A stretch of DNA of 64,000 nt from an uncultured Aquimarina sp. (GTDB taxonomy: Bacteria; Bacteroidota; Bacteroidia; Flavobacteriales; Flavobacteriaceae), in assembly GCA_947497175.1 (NCBI GenBank), contig CANMFM010000008.1, positions 124,001-188,000 of the forward strand. The letters are read 5' to 3'. Numbering within the stretch: position 1 is the stretch's first letter; every line of letters starts with the position of its first letter. Shown piece after piece: positions 53,868-63,287 of this stretch. The notes under the pieces were generated by a model that worked only from the letters and a program-made list of their open reading frames with translations, did not search any database and was not told the origin of the DNA. Made by a program: the position numbers and the translations under genes.

Positions 53868-54902
53868 TTAATCGGAAGTACTATTTCGCTCTAAAATCTT
53901 AATCATTTTAAATGATTTTAATAAATGAAACAATCCTGGCAGAATTACCGTCCCGCCAATAATCAATGTGATACCTAACGTATTAATTACAGAATCAGGT
54001 GCTACATCATCAATCAGGCTAATAGCACCCGTTTTAGTGATTATAATGTTCGGAAAATGAGAAATCAAAGCCGCTAACAAAATCAAGAACACTTGTAAAC
54101 CCGCAAAGAATCGACTCCATACTTTATTTCCTTTTTTTATAGTTTTCCATAATGGAAATAATAAAAGTCCGGAAAATACAACCGCAATCATTGCAAAAGG
54201 ATCACCAATAAAGTCTTGCACAAAGATATTTTCTGAAAAAAATCCATAGCCAAAGGTTAGCAAACCCACTACAAAAACAATTATAACAGCAATAATCGAT
54301 TTTCTTATATAAATATTTTCTTTACCAATTTCAGATTCACCTATCAATAGAACAGAAGATAAGAACGCGCAAAGTGCGGCAAAAAACAATCCAACCATTA
54401 TGCTAAAAATATTAAACCATGGTCTTATGAAGGCTTCATAAAACGACAAAGTCGAAACATCTTCTGCCACTTCAATTTCGCCACTAATTAGCGCTCCAAA
54501 TACCATCCCTAAAAAAACAGGAGTAATCAAACTGGATATTTTGAACATACGATCATATAATTGCTGCGAATTATCAATTATTGCGTCATAGTGTCTAAAC
54601 ACAAATGCTACACCTCTTAATGTAACTCCTAATAATACAATCGTGATAGGAATATGAAGATTTACTACCATTATATTATAATACACAGGAAAGGCAATCC
54701 ACAAAATTACAATCAAAATTATAATCCAAATATGATTTGCTTCCCATACTGGCCCCATAACGCGGTAAATGGTTTTTTTGGTGATTTTTTGATTTTCTTC
54801 AGAAGAAAATAACTCAATTATCCCTGCACCATAATCTGCACCACCCAAAACCACATAGAGAAACAACGAAAATATCAAAAAGAATAAAACTACATATAAC
54901 AT
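53868..54902 (-). CDS. cydB: cytochrome bd quinol oxidase subunit II
   Basis: Subunit II of the bd oxidase, a membrane protein with about nine helices. I place the start at ATG 54902 (MLYVVLFFLIFSLFLYVVLG), two bases after the cydA stop; an upstream start at 54953 would overlap cydA by 49 bases and add a hydrophilic 17-residue end. Family features are GGADYGAGIIELF, GPVWEANHIWIIILIV and FPVYYNIM. It supports assembly of the haem core made by CydA. No cydX-like gene follows; the next element is tRNA-Pro. The oxidase works at low oxygen and under nitrosative or peroxide stress. Confidence 0.92.
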   Translation of the reverse strand: MLYVVLFFLIFSLFLYVVLGGADYGAGIIELFSSEENQKITKKTIYRVMGPVWEANHIWIIILIVILWIAFPVYYNIMVVNLHIPITIVLLGVTLRGVAFVFRHYDAIIDNSQQLYDRMFKISSLITPVFLGMVFGALISGEIEVAEDVSTLSFYEAFIRPWFNIFSIMVGLFFAALCAFLSSVLLIGESEIGKENIYIRKSIIAVIIVFVVGLLTFGYGFFSENIFVQDFIGDPFAMIAVVFSGLLLFPLWKTIKKGNKVWSRFFAGLQVFLILLAALISHFPNIIITKTGAISLIDDVAPDSVINTLGITLIIGGTVILPGLFHLLKSFKMIKILERNSTSD

Positions 54903-54904
54903 AT

Positions 54905-56206
54905 CTAGTGATTTGAATGATTTAAAACTTTTATTTGACGAAGCATAAGCCATGTAACCGCCACAGATAAGGTTAGATATACTACAACATACGTATAAAA
55001 ACTAAATACTATACCAGGCATAGGTGTTACGGCATCTTTGGTGCGCATTATTTTGTGGATGATCCAGGGCTGCCTCCCTACTTCGGTAACTATCCATCCA
55101 GCCTCTAAAGCAATAAAGCCTAAAGGAGCCAGAATTACAAATAACAACCAATATCTATTCGTATTAAACCATTTCTTCCGTTTAAGCGAAATAAAATATA
55201 AAACTCCTGCAAGAAGTAGTATCCCACCTATACCCACCATAATCTGGAATGCATAATGCACCATAGGTACATTGGGATGTTCATCTTCTGGGAAATCATT
55301 TAACCCTTTAACCTCTGCATCAAAATCACCAAAGGCGAGAAAAGACAACATCTTTGGCAACGCAATTTTATAGCTCACCTCTTGTGTTTCGGCATTTACT
55401 ATTCCGCCAATATATAACGGAGCTCCTTTTTCGGTCGTATAATGTGCTTCCATAGCGGCAAGTTTAACAGGTTGTCTTTCAGCAATATCTTTTGCCGAAA
55501 TATCTCCACTAATGGGCTGAAGAATTGCAGCTATAGCACCAAAGGTAATTGCTATTTTAAATGCTTTTTTATGTAATTCTATCCTTCGCTTTTTATAAAC
55601 CTGGTACGCGTGAATTCCTGCAACTGCAAAACCAGTTGCAGTAAATGCAGCAAGTGTCATATGCAACGCTTGTGTAAACCAAGCAGGGTTCAGCATCGCT
55701 TCAACAGGGTTTATATTTAGAAACTTACCATCGATATAATCAAATCCGCTAGGAGCATTCATCCACCCATTTGCTGCTACAACTAAGATCCCCGATGCTA
55801 CCCCTGAAACCCCAATGATAATACCGGTAAACCAATGAAATCTTTCGGGGAGTTTATTCCAACCATACAAATAGAATCCCAGCGCAATAGCCTCAACAAA
55901 AAAGGCAGCTCCCTCTAATGAAAAAGGCATACCAATAATGGGACCTGCATGTTTCATAAACTCGGGCCAAAGTAATCCTAACTCAAATGACAAGGCTGTA
56001 CCCGAAACGGCACCTGTTACAAAGAATATAGCAACTCCTTTTTGCCAGGATTTAGTAAGAGTTAGATAAATTTGGTCACGTGTTTTTAACCATTTATAAT
56101 GAGATACGACCATAAAAAAAGGCATGACCATACCAATACAAGCAAAAACAATATGAAATATAAGTGTAAATGCCATCTGGAGTCTTGCCGCGTCAAGGTT
56201 TTCCAT
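54905..56206 (-). CDS. cydA: cytochrome bd quinol oxidase subunit I
   Basis: This 433-residue subunit carries the haems. The likely axial ligands are His18 (haem d/b595 side), His182 and Met323 (haem b558). The quinol loop starts with LQPISGD and KDIAERQPVKLAAME (about 230-253) and is followed by the GRQPW motif (377-381). The total length and loop size are those of the short Q-loop type. It is first in a two-gene operon with cydB. NDH-2 in this window would supply quinol. Confidence 0.93.
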   Translation of the reverse strand: MENLDAARLQMAFTLIFHIVFACIGMVMPFFMVVSHYKWLKTRDQIYLTLTKSWQKGVAIFFVTGAVSGTALSFELGLLWPEFMKHAGPIIGMPFSLEGAAFFVEAIALGFYLYGWNKLPERFHWFTGIIIGVSGVASGILVVAANGWMNAPSGFDYIDGKFLNINPVEAMLNPAWFTQALHMTLAAFTATGFAVAGIHAYQVYKKRRIELHKKAFKIAITFGAIAAILQPISGDISAKDIAERQPVKLAAMEAHYTTEKGAPLYIGGIVNAETQEVSYKIALPKMLSFLAFGDFDAEVKGLNDFPEDEHPNVPMVHYAFQIMVGIGGILLLAGVLYFISLKRKKWFNTNRYWLLFVILAPLGFIALEAGWIVTEVGRQPWIIHKIMRTKDAVTPMPGIVFSFYTYVVVYLTLSVAVTWLMLRQIKVLNHSNH

Positions 56207-56326
56207 AGATAAAATTTAGAGAAGAAATTGGTTTCCAATGATGACTATAAAGATACGACCTGGGCTTGACTTAAAGCATAAAGAATATGTTTATTTTTCT
56301 TAAAAAATCCACTTTTATAGATAAAA

Positions 56327-56361
56327 AAGCCTGCCAAAAACAATATCGCTATAGCGGGCTT
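56327..56361 (-). terminator. rho-independent terminator after a T9SS gene remnant
   Basis: An 8-bp stem with one G-T pair (56327-56334 with 56354-56361) is followed on the minus strand by a T-run (opposite 56323-56328). It lies just after the stop codon of the decayed T9SS gene at 56382-56596, or ends that gene's former transcript. Confidence 0.7.
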
Positions 56362-56381
56362 CCTAAATTGATAAAACTATG

Positions 56382-56596
56382 TTATTTCACTAATTTTATT
56401 ATTTCTGTACCTTGATCAGAAATTACTCTCGATATATAGATTCCTTCTCGAATTGAGCAAGGTGTCTAATTTGTGTGATTTTCAATGTACCACTCAAAAA
56501 ATTATGCATCTGTAATTCCTCAAATGTTGTAATAAATATTTCTAAAAAAAATCCGCTTATGATCACAAAACAAAAAGCTTTTTTTATTGAAAACAT
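56382..56596 (-). pseudogene. decayed T9SS-exported protein: signal start joined to sorting-domain end
   Basis: On the minus strand a start at 56596 gives MFSIKKAFCFVIISGFF, a good signal-peptide start, in a 57-codon frame that stops at 56423. In another frame, the last 22 codons to the TAA at 56382-56384 read EGIYISRVISDQGTEIIKLV plus K, which is the typical end of a T9SS type A sorting domain. The middle of the protein is missing and a frameshift separates the two ends. This is therefore a remnant of a secreted protein gene that kept its two ends. A terminator follows. Confidence 0.65.
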
Positions 56597-56751
56597 TTGG
56601 GTGTTACTATTTTATTTTTTTAAACGTTAAAAAAATTGATATACTTCTAAAAAAACAGCTTTATCATTATCTAAATGACAATGCACAAATAATAAAATCT
56701 GATCACAATTAAATGTCAAAAAGCAAAGTAATTTTCACTTTGTCATTAAAA

Positions 56752-56784
56752 TTGGTTTTAAATCAAATGATTTACCTATATTTG
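56752..56784 (+). promoter_or_regulatory. promoter of tRNA-Pro(UGG)
   Basis: TTG (56752-56754) and TATATTTG (56777-56784) are 22 bases apart, a good Bacteroidota promoter. The tRNA starts 29 bases downstream. Confidence 0.7.
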
Positions 56785-56812
56785 CACTCGCTTAAAAGAA
56801 AAATACACCACT

Positions 56813-56887
56813 CGGGGTGTAGCGTAGCCCGGTTATCGCGCCGCGTTTGGGACGCGGAGGTCGCAGGTTCGAATCCTGCCACCCCGA
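56813..56887 (+). tRNA. tRNA-Pro, anticodon UGG
   Basis: A full cloverleaf: acceptor CGGGGTG/CACCCCG with A73, anticodon stem CCGCG/CGCGG with loop TTTGGGA, and T-arm with GGTTCGAATCC. The anticodon is TGG (UGG), reading CCA/CCG and others (proline). It is a second proline tRNA, on the opposite strand from the one at 53761. Promoter and terminator are both visible. Confidence 0.96.
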
Positions 56888-56896
56888 CAAATTAAA

Positions 56897-56930
56897 CCCT
56901 TCGTTTTCATCAGAATTCGAAGGGCTTTTT
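56897..56930 (+). terminator. rho-independent terminator after tRNA-Pro(UGG)
   Basis: A 7-bp stem (CCCTTCG 56897-56903 with CGAAGGG 56918-56924) with a 14-base loop is followed by CTTTTT. Confidence 0.85.
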
Positions 56931-57032
56931 ATTTCTAAGCTTCAAGGATAGACAGTTTACAAAATATTTAGATTGATACTAAAACATCTATATTTAAAAA
57001 AAGTTTTAAATGTTAATATGTATTATAAAATT

Positions 57033-57314
57033 TTACATTTTCTGTCCATTATGTTCTTCATCAATTGAAGTTACATTTGGAAGAGTCGTAAAATGAGTTT
57101 TTTTACTTTTTAATTTCCCAATTGATATACTTCTTACAGGAACACCATAATAATAAAATTAACTATGTGCAGATTATAATACATTCTTGACATTGGGATT
57201 TTAATTTTTATCTTTAAAAACTTCAATTGAATGATCTCCTTTAATTTTTGGATCTAATGAATAAATTCATTCTACTTTAGAAAACATTTCTTCAAGTAAT
57301 TCCAAAAAAGGGCA
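57033..57314 (-). pseudogene. remnant of an unrecognised gene with in-frame stops
   Basis: On the minus strand one frame stays protein-like over about 90 codons but is cut by several stop codons. Readable blocks are FLELLEEMFSKVE, IYSLDPKIKGDHSIEVFKD and, at the end, YYYGVPVRSISIGKLKSKK then THFTTLPNVTSIDEEHNGQ. The end is a TAA at 57033-57035. I do not recognise the family. Because a single frame holds together with only point stops, this is likely a gene lost by nonsense mutation, not chance. Confidence 0.5.
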
Positions 57315-57662
57315 AATACAACTTACAGACGATGCGGTTATTCAACAAATAATAAAAAAAGAGTAACCCAAACAACTTAGCCAGCGTTGTGAAAGGTTAA
57401 ATAAGTACCATCATCATTTGGCTTCAGAAGAAGACATTGAAAAAAAGCCCTTTTCGAATTAAAATCTTCAAAGCTCGAAAAGGCTTTAGAGTATATTAAG
57501 CCTGCTGACAAAATTATACTTCTACTCGAATATCAAGACGATATATCAGTTAAAAAAATTCACACCATACTAAGCAAAGGAGTAAGCACCGTTAACATGA
57601 GGTTGAAAAGAGCTAAAATATAATGGGTCGATGCTCATGATAAAATTAAAAACGATGACTAA
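57308..57662 (+). pseudogene. ECF sigma factor pseudogene with internal deletion
   Basis: The remnant keeps the N-terminal motif GQIQLTDDAVIQQIIKKE, stops at a TAA where related genes continue, and shows PKQLS. It then jumps to ERLNKYHHHLASEEDIE, the region after sigma-2. After another frameshift comes SSKLEKALEYIKPADKIILL and EYQDDISVKKIHTILSKG, VNMRLKRAKI (sigma-4), with one more in-frame TAA before the end DKIKNDD. Sigma-2 is absent. At least two nonsense codons and a frameshift make it non-functional. It belongs to the flavobacterial ECF group with LKYQDDxSIKEI. Confidence 0.75.
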
Positions 57663-57739
57663 AAAATCCTTTCCAATCTATAGAACCTTCAGCACCATCA
57701 TCTGATGCGTCAAAAGATAAACCTGATTATACACCATAG
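57655..57739 (+). pseudogene. remnant of a small gene that overlaps the sigma factor gene
   Basis: Directly overlapping the sigma remnant, ATGACTAAAAAA has one A too many for the frame that follows: NPFQSIEPSAPSSDASKDKP, ending at TAG 57737-57739. In intact flavobacterial loci a small gene beginning MTKNPFQ follows the sigma gene with the same overlap, as I recall. The extra A and early stop mean this copy is broken. Confidence 0.5.
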
Positions 57740-57767
57740 CTAAGTAATCGTACATAGAGGATAAATT

Positions 57768-58346
57768 TTAGGCACTCTCATCCTTAGAAAAAGTAACTGT
57801 TTTTTCTTCTGGTGTATTAGAGGCACTATCGATCTGAGCTTCGACAATTTCATTTTTATCCAAAATCTCGATCCCTTTTTGAATGACAAGAGAATTAGGA
57901 ATCGTTATATTTCTATTATCGTCGGTTTTCATAAATAAATAAAATCCTGTGATATCTTTTACTTCTCCGGTCCAATCAAAATCCTTATCCAAAATCCTAA
58001 CCCTATCTCCTAGCCTGATAGGATGACTAAAAAACAAAATAACACTAGCGGTTAGATTTGAAAGTATGGACCACTGAGCAAAAAAACCTACTCCCAAGAC
58101 AGCCAGTACAGAGGATATAAACAAGGCAAATTGTTTATGATCAACCCCCCAAATAATAGCAAGAACAGAACCTACAGCGATATATATGAAAAGGTAACTT
58201 AAATTGAAGATAATCTTCCTTCTATTGGCATCAATAGATCTAATAAAACTAAATCTTCTAATTGCTCTTTTGGTGATCAAAAGAACTAAAACCATAATAC
58301 TTACCAGCACCAAAGTTTGTAATAATTCTTGTTTATATACCATCAT
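57768..58346 (-). CDS. small MscS-family mechanosensitive channel
   Basis: This 192-residue protein has three hydrophobic segments (about 10-25, 45-62, 70-100) and an MscS beta domain (about 105-160, HPIRLGDRVRILDKDFDWTG, NRNITIPNSLVIQKGI). The pore helix (FFAQWSILSNLTASVILFF) is present. It is short: the C-terminal alpha/beta domain of MscS is truncated to a loop of about 30 residues. It should open on membrane tension. It lies next to a universal stress protein gene on the same strand. Confidence 0.88.
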   Translation of the reverse strand: MMVYKQELLQTLVLVSIMVLVLLITKRAIRRFSFIRSIDANRRKIIFNLSYLFIYIAVGSVLAIIWGVDHKQFALFISSVLAVLGVGFFAQWSILSNLTASVILFFSHPIRLGDRVRILDKDFDWTGEVKDITGFYLFMKTDDNRNITIPNSLVIQKGIEILDKNEIVEAQIDSASNTPEEKTVTFSKDESA

Positions 58347-58547
58347 AAATTAATCCCTTTTTCCGAATACAAAAGTATTCCATATTTTGTCATAAAAAGA
58401 TAAAATAGTATTAAATATAACTTTCATTAAAGTATGGCATTTGAAAAATTAAGATTAAAATTTTCACCTACTATCTTTTTAAACCCTATACTTAGGTGTT
58501 ACATAATTCTTGGGGGTACCTACATGAACGAATCGGTACTTCTGGCT

Positions 58548-59384
58548 TTAAAATGATGCTAAAATTAATAATGGAACAGGACTATTAAAGCTTATTTTAT
58601 CCACTACATCTTCTTCCATTAATCTTTGGAAAAAATTATACTTATGATGTATCAATGAAATTAAATCACTTTCTGTTTGCTTAGCAAATTCTTTTAGTGC
58701 AGCAGTCTCTGAAGTTTCAATGTCAATTTTACAAAAAATGTAATCCAACTCTTTGAAAATGATTTTTAAAGCTTCTTTATTTACTTTTTGTTTTTCAGTA
58801 AGGTATTCTTCCTGCATAATTCTAGCAATATTTACCTTCGCATTATTTGTTTTAATAATATCTACTAATGGGTGTAGTTCTTTTTCAAAAAAAGCTCGCC
58901 TGAAGTTTGTTGAGAATGCAATCATCGAAGGTTTTTTTGGTATGTAACTTTGCGGAACAACAATTACAGGGCAATTATCGACTCCGTTAATTACCTTAAC
59001 CGCATTGCTCCCTAAAAAAATCTCTTTGGCTCCCTTAGCACCTTTGGTACCCATTACTATAAAATCTATTTTTCTTGAAGCTACAATCGAATTAATTGCT
59101 TTAAGTAATGTATTGGCCTTAGAAGCCATCTCGAAGCTATGGTTCTGATTGTCATTTTCTTTAGTGACTTTTGTTACTAATAATCTCAAGTCTTCCTCAG
59201 ACTCATCAGACATTTCAGCCAACACACCTTCATTGTATTCTTCATTTAAAAGATGCGAAGGGTTACTTAGATATACATGCAATAAAATGAATGTACATTC
59301 TTCCGAATCAAACAATGTTCTCGCATAATTAAACGCATTATAAGAATTGTCCGAAAAATCAATAGGTATCAAGATTTGTTTCAT
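58548..59384 (-). CDS. universal stress protein with two UspA domains
   Basis: This 278-residue protein has two tandem UspA domains (about 1-145 and 150-278). The first has ILIPIDFSDNSYNAFNYAR and the ATP-binding loop VMGTKGAKGAKEIFLGSNA followed by CPVIVVP. The second domain is degenerate in its nucleotide loop (LISLIHHKYNFFQRLMEE, then VPLLILASF). Tandem Usp proteins respond to starvation or stress. It lies 200 bases upstream of the MscS gene (in transcription order). Confidence 0.9.
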   Translation of the reverse strand: MKQILIPIDFSDNSYNAFNYARTLFDSEECTFILLHVYLSNPSHLLNEEYNEGVLAEMSDESEEDLRLLVTKVTKENDNQNHSFEMASKANTLLKAINSIVASRKIDFIVMGTKGAKGAKEIFLGSNAVKVINGVDNCPVIVVPQSYIPKKPSMIAFSTNFRRAFFEKELHPLVDIIKTNNAKVNIARIMQEEYLTEKQKVNKEALKIIFKELDYIFCKIDIETSETAALKEFAKQTESDLISLIHHKYNFFQRLMEEDVVDKISFNSPVPLLILASF

Positions 59385-59847
59385 TGTTTCTAAGGATTGT
59401 AAGGGATGAGTATTAACACATATTAAAAATAGTGAAATATACCATCAAAAAATAGAATCTAACTTTTTTTTAAGCGCAGTCTCATAGGGTCTATAGGATT
59501 TATAGTTTTGCTATATTTTTTAGAATTACAATTAGCGTTGAAATAAAACCAAATGTAACAGACCACATCAGCATTACATTTAAGGATCCGTTTCAAAAGG
59601 TGGACTAAAAACGTAAAATGATTTTCAATCCAATTGGTGACTTAGTCTGTTATTTAATACACATAATTTTAGTTCTTGTGATCGAAGGTAGAGGAACGTA
59701 AGGAATTCTTTGTATCCTTTTGGTTTATATTGCTGACAGCAGGACATTAACCCGCTATGAAAAACTCTATTTTTTTTTATTTCTAATTTTAAAATTATAC
59801 GTTTTAAAAAAGGTACATTTATCTACAATTACATAACCAGATTTTGA
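59385..59847. other. divergent gene-free stretch
   Basis: About 460 bases between the divergent Usp and antiporter genes. A 27-codon frame from about 59617 (MIFNPIGDLVCYLIHIILV...) is too short and unrecognised to call. No tRNA or strong hairpin is seen. Promoters for both genes should be here, but only weak TACATTTA is visible near 59813. Confidence 0.35.
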
Positions 59848-61029
59848 ATGCTTCTTATTTCAACATTAGATCCTATTATTACCTTGGTAGCTATACTTGC
59901 TGTGTTGGTGATTGCTATAAGTATTATACTAAGAAAATTTAACCAAACCTATATTATTGGTTATATTCTTGTTGGTGTAATTCTGGGAGAACATGGTTTA
60001 AATACTGTAAAAGATGCAGAATCTATTCATCTACTGGGAGAACTTGGAGTTATTCTATTACTGTTCTTTATTGGTATGGAAATTAATCTTGTTGATTTCC
60101 TGAAGCGCTGGAAACTAGCTGTTATTGGGACACTTTCACAAATTGCAATAAGTGTTGGATTGGTATTACTTATAGGATATTACTACAATTGGAATATTGC
60201 CCGCTCTATCGTTCTTGGTTTTGTAATTGCTTTAAGCAGTTCTGCAGTAGTAATAAAATTGTTACAGGACAAGAATCTTATTGACACCAAAATAGGCAAA
60301 AACGTATTAAGTATTTTATTAGCTCAGGATGTTGCATTGGTACCTCTTTTACTTATAATTTCTCAATTAGGTGAAAAATCTGAATCCATCGAGAGTATAC
60401 TATTAATGAGTATTGGTGCAATTTTAATCATAGCCATACTTGGATATATCTATGTAAAAGGCACAATTTTTTTACCATTTTCCAAAAAAATATATAGAGA
60501 TCACGAGCTGCAGGTTTTTATGGCCATTTTTCTATGTTTCGGATGCGCTTTGGCCACATCACTTTTTGGGATATCGGCTGCCTTGGGAGCTTTTGTTGGT
60601 GGTATGATCATTAATGCAGCTAAGGCAACACATTGGATTCATGACACTTTACATTCCTTCAGAATACTATTTGTTTCTTTCTTTTTTATAAGTGTAGGGC
60701 TACAGATTGACCTAACGTTTATTTATGAGAATCTCTGGGCTATTTCTTTAACCATTTTAATTGTTTATGTTACAAATCATTTATTAAACTCTTTAATTTT
60801 AAGAGTATTTTCATGTACTTGGAAAGAAGCATTGCTAGGTGGTGCATTATTGGCTCAGATTGGTGAATTAAGTTTTTTGTTGAGCTCAACAGCGTTTGGT
60901 TTAGGTATCATCGAAAATTTTGGATATAATTTTACAATTAGCCTAATTTCACTGACACTTGTGGTTAGCCCTTTTTGGATTGCGTTAACTGAAAAATTTG
61001 TAAAACCCCGTTCTAAAAAAAATAATTAA
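59848..61029 (+). CDS. CPA2-family cation:proton antiporter (KefB/Kch-like, no RCK domain)
   Basis: This 393-residue protein has 12-13 hydrophobic segments of a sodium/hydrogen exchanger domain. Signatures are YIIGYILVGVILGEHGLN, FFIGMEINLVDFLKRWK, LSSSAVVIKLLQDKNLIDT and AQDVALVPLLLII, with the Asp of AQD as a likely ion-binding residue. The usual C-terminal TrkA-N/RCK domain is absent; it ends right after the last helix. It probably exchanges potassium or sodium for protons. It is divergent from the Usp gene. Confidence 0.9.
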   Translation: MLLISTLDPIITLVAILAVLVIAISIILRKFNQTYIIGYILVGVILGEHGLNTVKDAESIHLLGELGVILLLFFIGMEINLVDFLKRWKLAVIGTLSQIAISVGLVLLIGYYYNWNIARSIVLGFVIALSSSAVVIKLLQDKNLIDTKIGKNVLSILLAQDVALVPLLLIISQLGEKSESIESILLMSIGAILIIAILGYIYVKGTIFLPFSKKIYRDHELQVFMAIFLCFGCALATSLFGISAALGAFVGGMIINAAKATHWIHDTLHSFRILFVSFFFISVGLQIDLTFIYENLWAISLTILIVYVTNHLLNSLILRVFSCTWKEALLGGALLAQIGELSFLLSSTAFGLGIIENFGYNFTISLISLTLVVSPFWIALTEKFVKPRSKKNN

Positions 61030-61260
61030 TAGACCTTAGGATTGCTTATTTAATCTTTAATTACATCTTTATTTAAACATTCTATTTTTTTAGGATATAA
61101 AAACGTAATTACCGAATTCTATATTCTTTTGCATATAACCCACTAAACGCCTGTATTTATATAAAATCAAACTTTGAAAAGTTAATCATTTAAACTATGT
61201 TATAATAACGACTATCATATAAAAGATAGTTACTATCTATAAAATCTAAAATCACAAATA

Positions 61261-62136
61261 ATGAAAATTGTAATTCTATCACAAAACGCTAATTTATATT
61301 CTACCAAAAGACTCGTAGAAGCAGGTGAAAAGAAAGGTCATGAAATGCTGGTCCTAGACCATACAAAATGTAATCTTGTTATCGAAAAGAAAAAACCAGG
61401 TATTATTTATAAAGGAAACGAAATAACTAATATTGACGGCGTAATCCCTAGAATTGGAGCCTCAGTAACTTTTTTTGGTACAGCAGTGGTACGGCAGTTC
61501 GAAATGATGAAAGTATTTACTGCTACAGAATCTCAAGCTTTGGTTAGATCCAGAGACAAATTAAGAAGTTTACAAATATTGTCCCGAGCAGGTTTAGGAC
61601 TTCCAAAAACCGTATTTAGTAACTATTCTAAAGAAGTAAGTCAGATTGTTGATCGGGTCGGTGGCGCTCCACTTGTAATCAAATTATTAGAAGGCACACA
61701 AGGGTTGGGTGTCGTTTTAGCAGACAATCAGAACTCTGCCGAATCTATTCTAGAAGCGTTTAATGGGTTGCAAGCACGTGTAATTGTTCAGGAGTTCATC
61801 AAAGAAGCAAAGGGAGCAGATCTCAGAGCTTTTGTGGTCGATGGCGTTGTGGTTGGCGCTATGAAACGGCAGGGAAAAGAAGGAGAATTTAGATCAAATC
61901 TTCATCGTGGTGGTAGCGCTAGTATTATAGAACTTTCTGAAGAAGAAGAAAATGCCGCTTTAAAAGCTGCCAAAGCATTAGGACTTGGCATAGCCGGAGT
62001 AGATATGTTACAATCTGAAAGAGGTCCGCTGATTCTTGAAGTAAATTCTTCTCCCGGACTAGAAGGTATCGAGACAGCAACCGGAAAAGATATCGCAAAT
62101 TATATGATTCGATATGTTGAAAGAAATGCAGAATAA
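61261..62136 (+). CDS. rimK: RimK-family ATP-grasp ligase
   Basis: This 291-residue enzyme has the ATP-grasp fold: an N-terminal domain (about 1-90, [20 protein letters not shown]), the ATP-binding part (about 95-200, [33 protein letters not shown]) and the metal-binding end [13 protein letters not shown]. RimK adds glutamate to the C-terminus of ribosomal protein S6. Other relatives modify other carboxylates. The overlap with an aspartoacylase-like gene is a frequent pairing. Confidence 0.9.
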   Translation: MKIVILSQNANLYSTKRLVEAGEKKGHEMLVLDHTKCNLVIEKKKPGIIYKGNEITNIDGVIPRIGASVTFFGTAVVRQFEMMKVFTATESQALVRSRDKLRSLQILSRAGLGLPKTVFSNYSKEVSQIVDRVGGAPLVIKLLEGTQGLGVVLADNQNSAESILEAFNGLQARVIVQEFIKEAKGADLRAFVVDGVVVGAMKRQGKEGEFRSNLHRGGSASIIELSEEEENAALKAAKALGLGIAGVDMLQSERGPLILEVNSSPGLEGIETATGKDIANYMIRYVERNAE

Positions 62137-63085
62137 AGAAATTGAAGTTTTAGGACAAGCAGTTTCAAAAGGGAAAGGAATTCAGGTTAATCTTGATATT
62201 GCAAAATTGCATACGAGAACAAAAATCGAAGTTCCCATTATTATTGAGCGTGCTAAACTGGATGGACCTTGTATTTTATTCACCGGAGGAATTCATGGCA
62301 ATGAAATCAATGGGATAGAAATTGTACGACAATTGATATCAAAAGGGTTTAACAAACCAAAAAAAGGTACTGTGATATGCATCCCGGTAGTTAATATATT
62401 CGGGTTTTTAAACCAAACACGTCAATTTCCCGATGGTAGAGATTTGAATCGAGTCTTCCCAGGAAGCAAAAGAGGTTCTTTGGCAAGTAGGTTTGCCTAT
62501 CATTTAATGACAGAAGTTGTACCGCATATTGATTATTGTATAGATTACCACACCGGTGGCGGAGAACGTTTTAATATTCCCCAGGTTAGGGTGAACGATG
62601 ATGAGGAAATATTGAAATTAGCAGCGGTTTTCGGAGCTCCATTTGTATTTAAATCAAAAAACAGAGAAAAATCGTTCAGAGAATCATCGATCAAACTTGG
62701 TAAAAAAGTACTGTTGTTTGAAGGTGGAAAATCAATGTTTTTAGACGATACTGTCACCGAAAGTGGAATTTTAGGAGCCCTAAGAATTATGCATCATTTG
62801 GGTATGAGAGATTTTAGTAACGAGATTGATAAGGAAAACAATGCCAAAGAATCTCCTGTGATCATTGAAAACTCTTCTTGGGTAAGGGCAAAATATTCGG
62901 GAATGTACCGCTCTAACGTTAAGATTGGAAGTTTTATAGAAAAAGGAAGTCGGATCGGTAGTATTTCAGATCCTTTCGGTGATTTTGAAAGGCAAATTAA
63001 AGCTCCAAATTCTGGTTATGTAATTTGTTCTAACCAATCGCCTATTGTTAATCAAGGAGATGCTTTAATACACTTGTCAAGATAA
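62114..63085 (+). CDS. succinylglutamate desuccinylase/aspartoacylase-family protein
   Basis: This 323-residue protein belongs to the M14-like AstE/ASPA family. Zinc ligands are in [15 protein letters not shown] (His, Glu, about residues 58-72) and the later His in DYHTGGGE (about 142-149). A C-terminal biotinyl-like domain (about 255-323, [20 protein letters not shown]) follows. Start at Met1 (62114) overlaps rimK by 23 bases; Met5 (62126) by 11. Family members hydrolyse N-acyl amino acids. In this context it might trim glutamate tails added by RimK, which is inference. Confidence 0.88.
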   Translation: MLKEMQNKEIEVLGQAVSKGKGIQVNLDIAKLHTRTKIEVPIIIERAKLDGPCILFTGGIHGNEINGIEIVRQLISKGFNKPKKGTVICIPVVNIFGFLNQTRQFPDGRDLNRVFPGSKRGSLASRFAYHLMTEVVPHIDYCIDYHTGGGERFNIPQVRVNDDEEILKLAAVFGAPFVFKSKNREKSFRESSIKLGKKVLLFEGGKSMFLDDTVTESGILGALRIMHHLGMRDFSNEIDKENNAKESPVIIENSSWVRAKYSGMYRSNVKIGSFIEKGSRIGSISDPFGDFERQIKAPNSGYVICSNQSPIVNQGDALIHLSR

Positions 63086-63287
63086 TATTTGAATAGCGAT
63101 GAAAAAATGATCATCTGTATACTACTTGAAGTTTTACAAAAGCTATAAAACACTATAGGATCAAAGGATAATTTTCATAACCTAATTTTACGTTTAGGGT
63201 CTTGTGATTTTAAAGTGATGTCTACTATATTTCAACAGATGTTTCTACAGGCAGAGAGGTATAGTTTACTTTTGAGAAAAAATAATT

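Noticed and set aside
56713..56895. 60-codon frame covering tRNA-Pro(UGG)
   Set aside because: The end of the frame (ending SNPATPTN) is the translated tRNA; such frames are false.
59617..59700. 27-codon hydrophobic frame MIFNPIGDLV...
   Set aside because: Too short, no homologue that I recognise, and no promoter; could be a small membrane peptide but not supportable.
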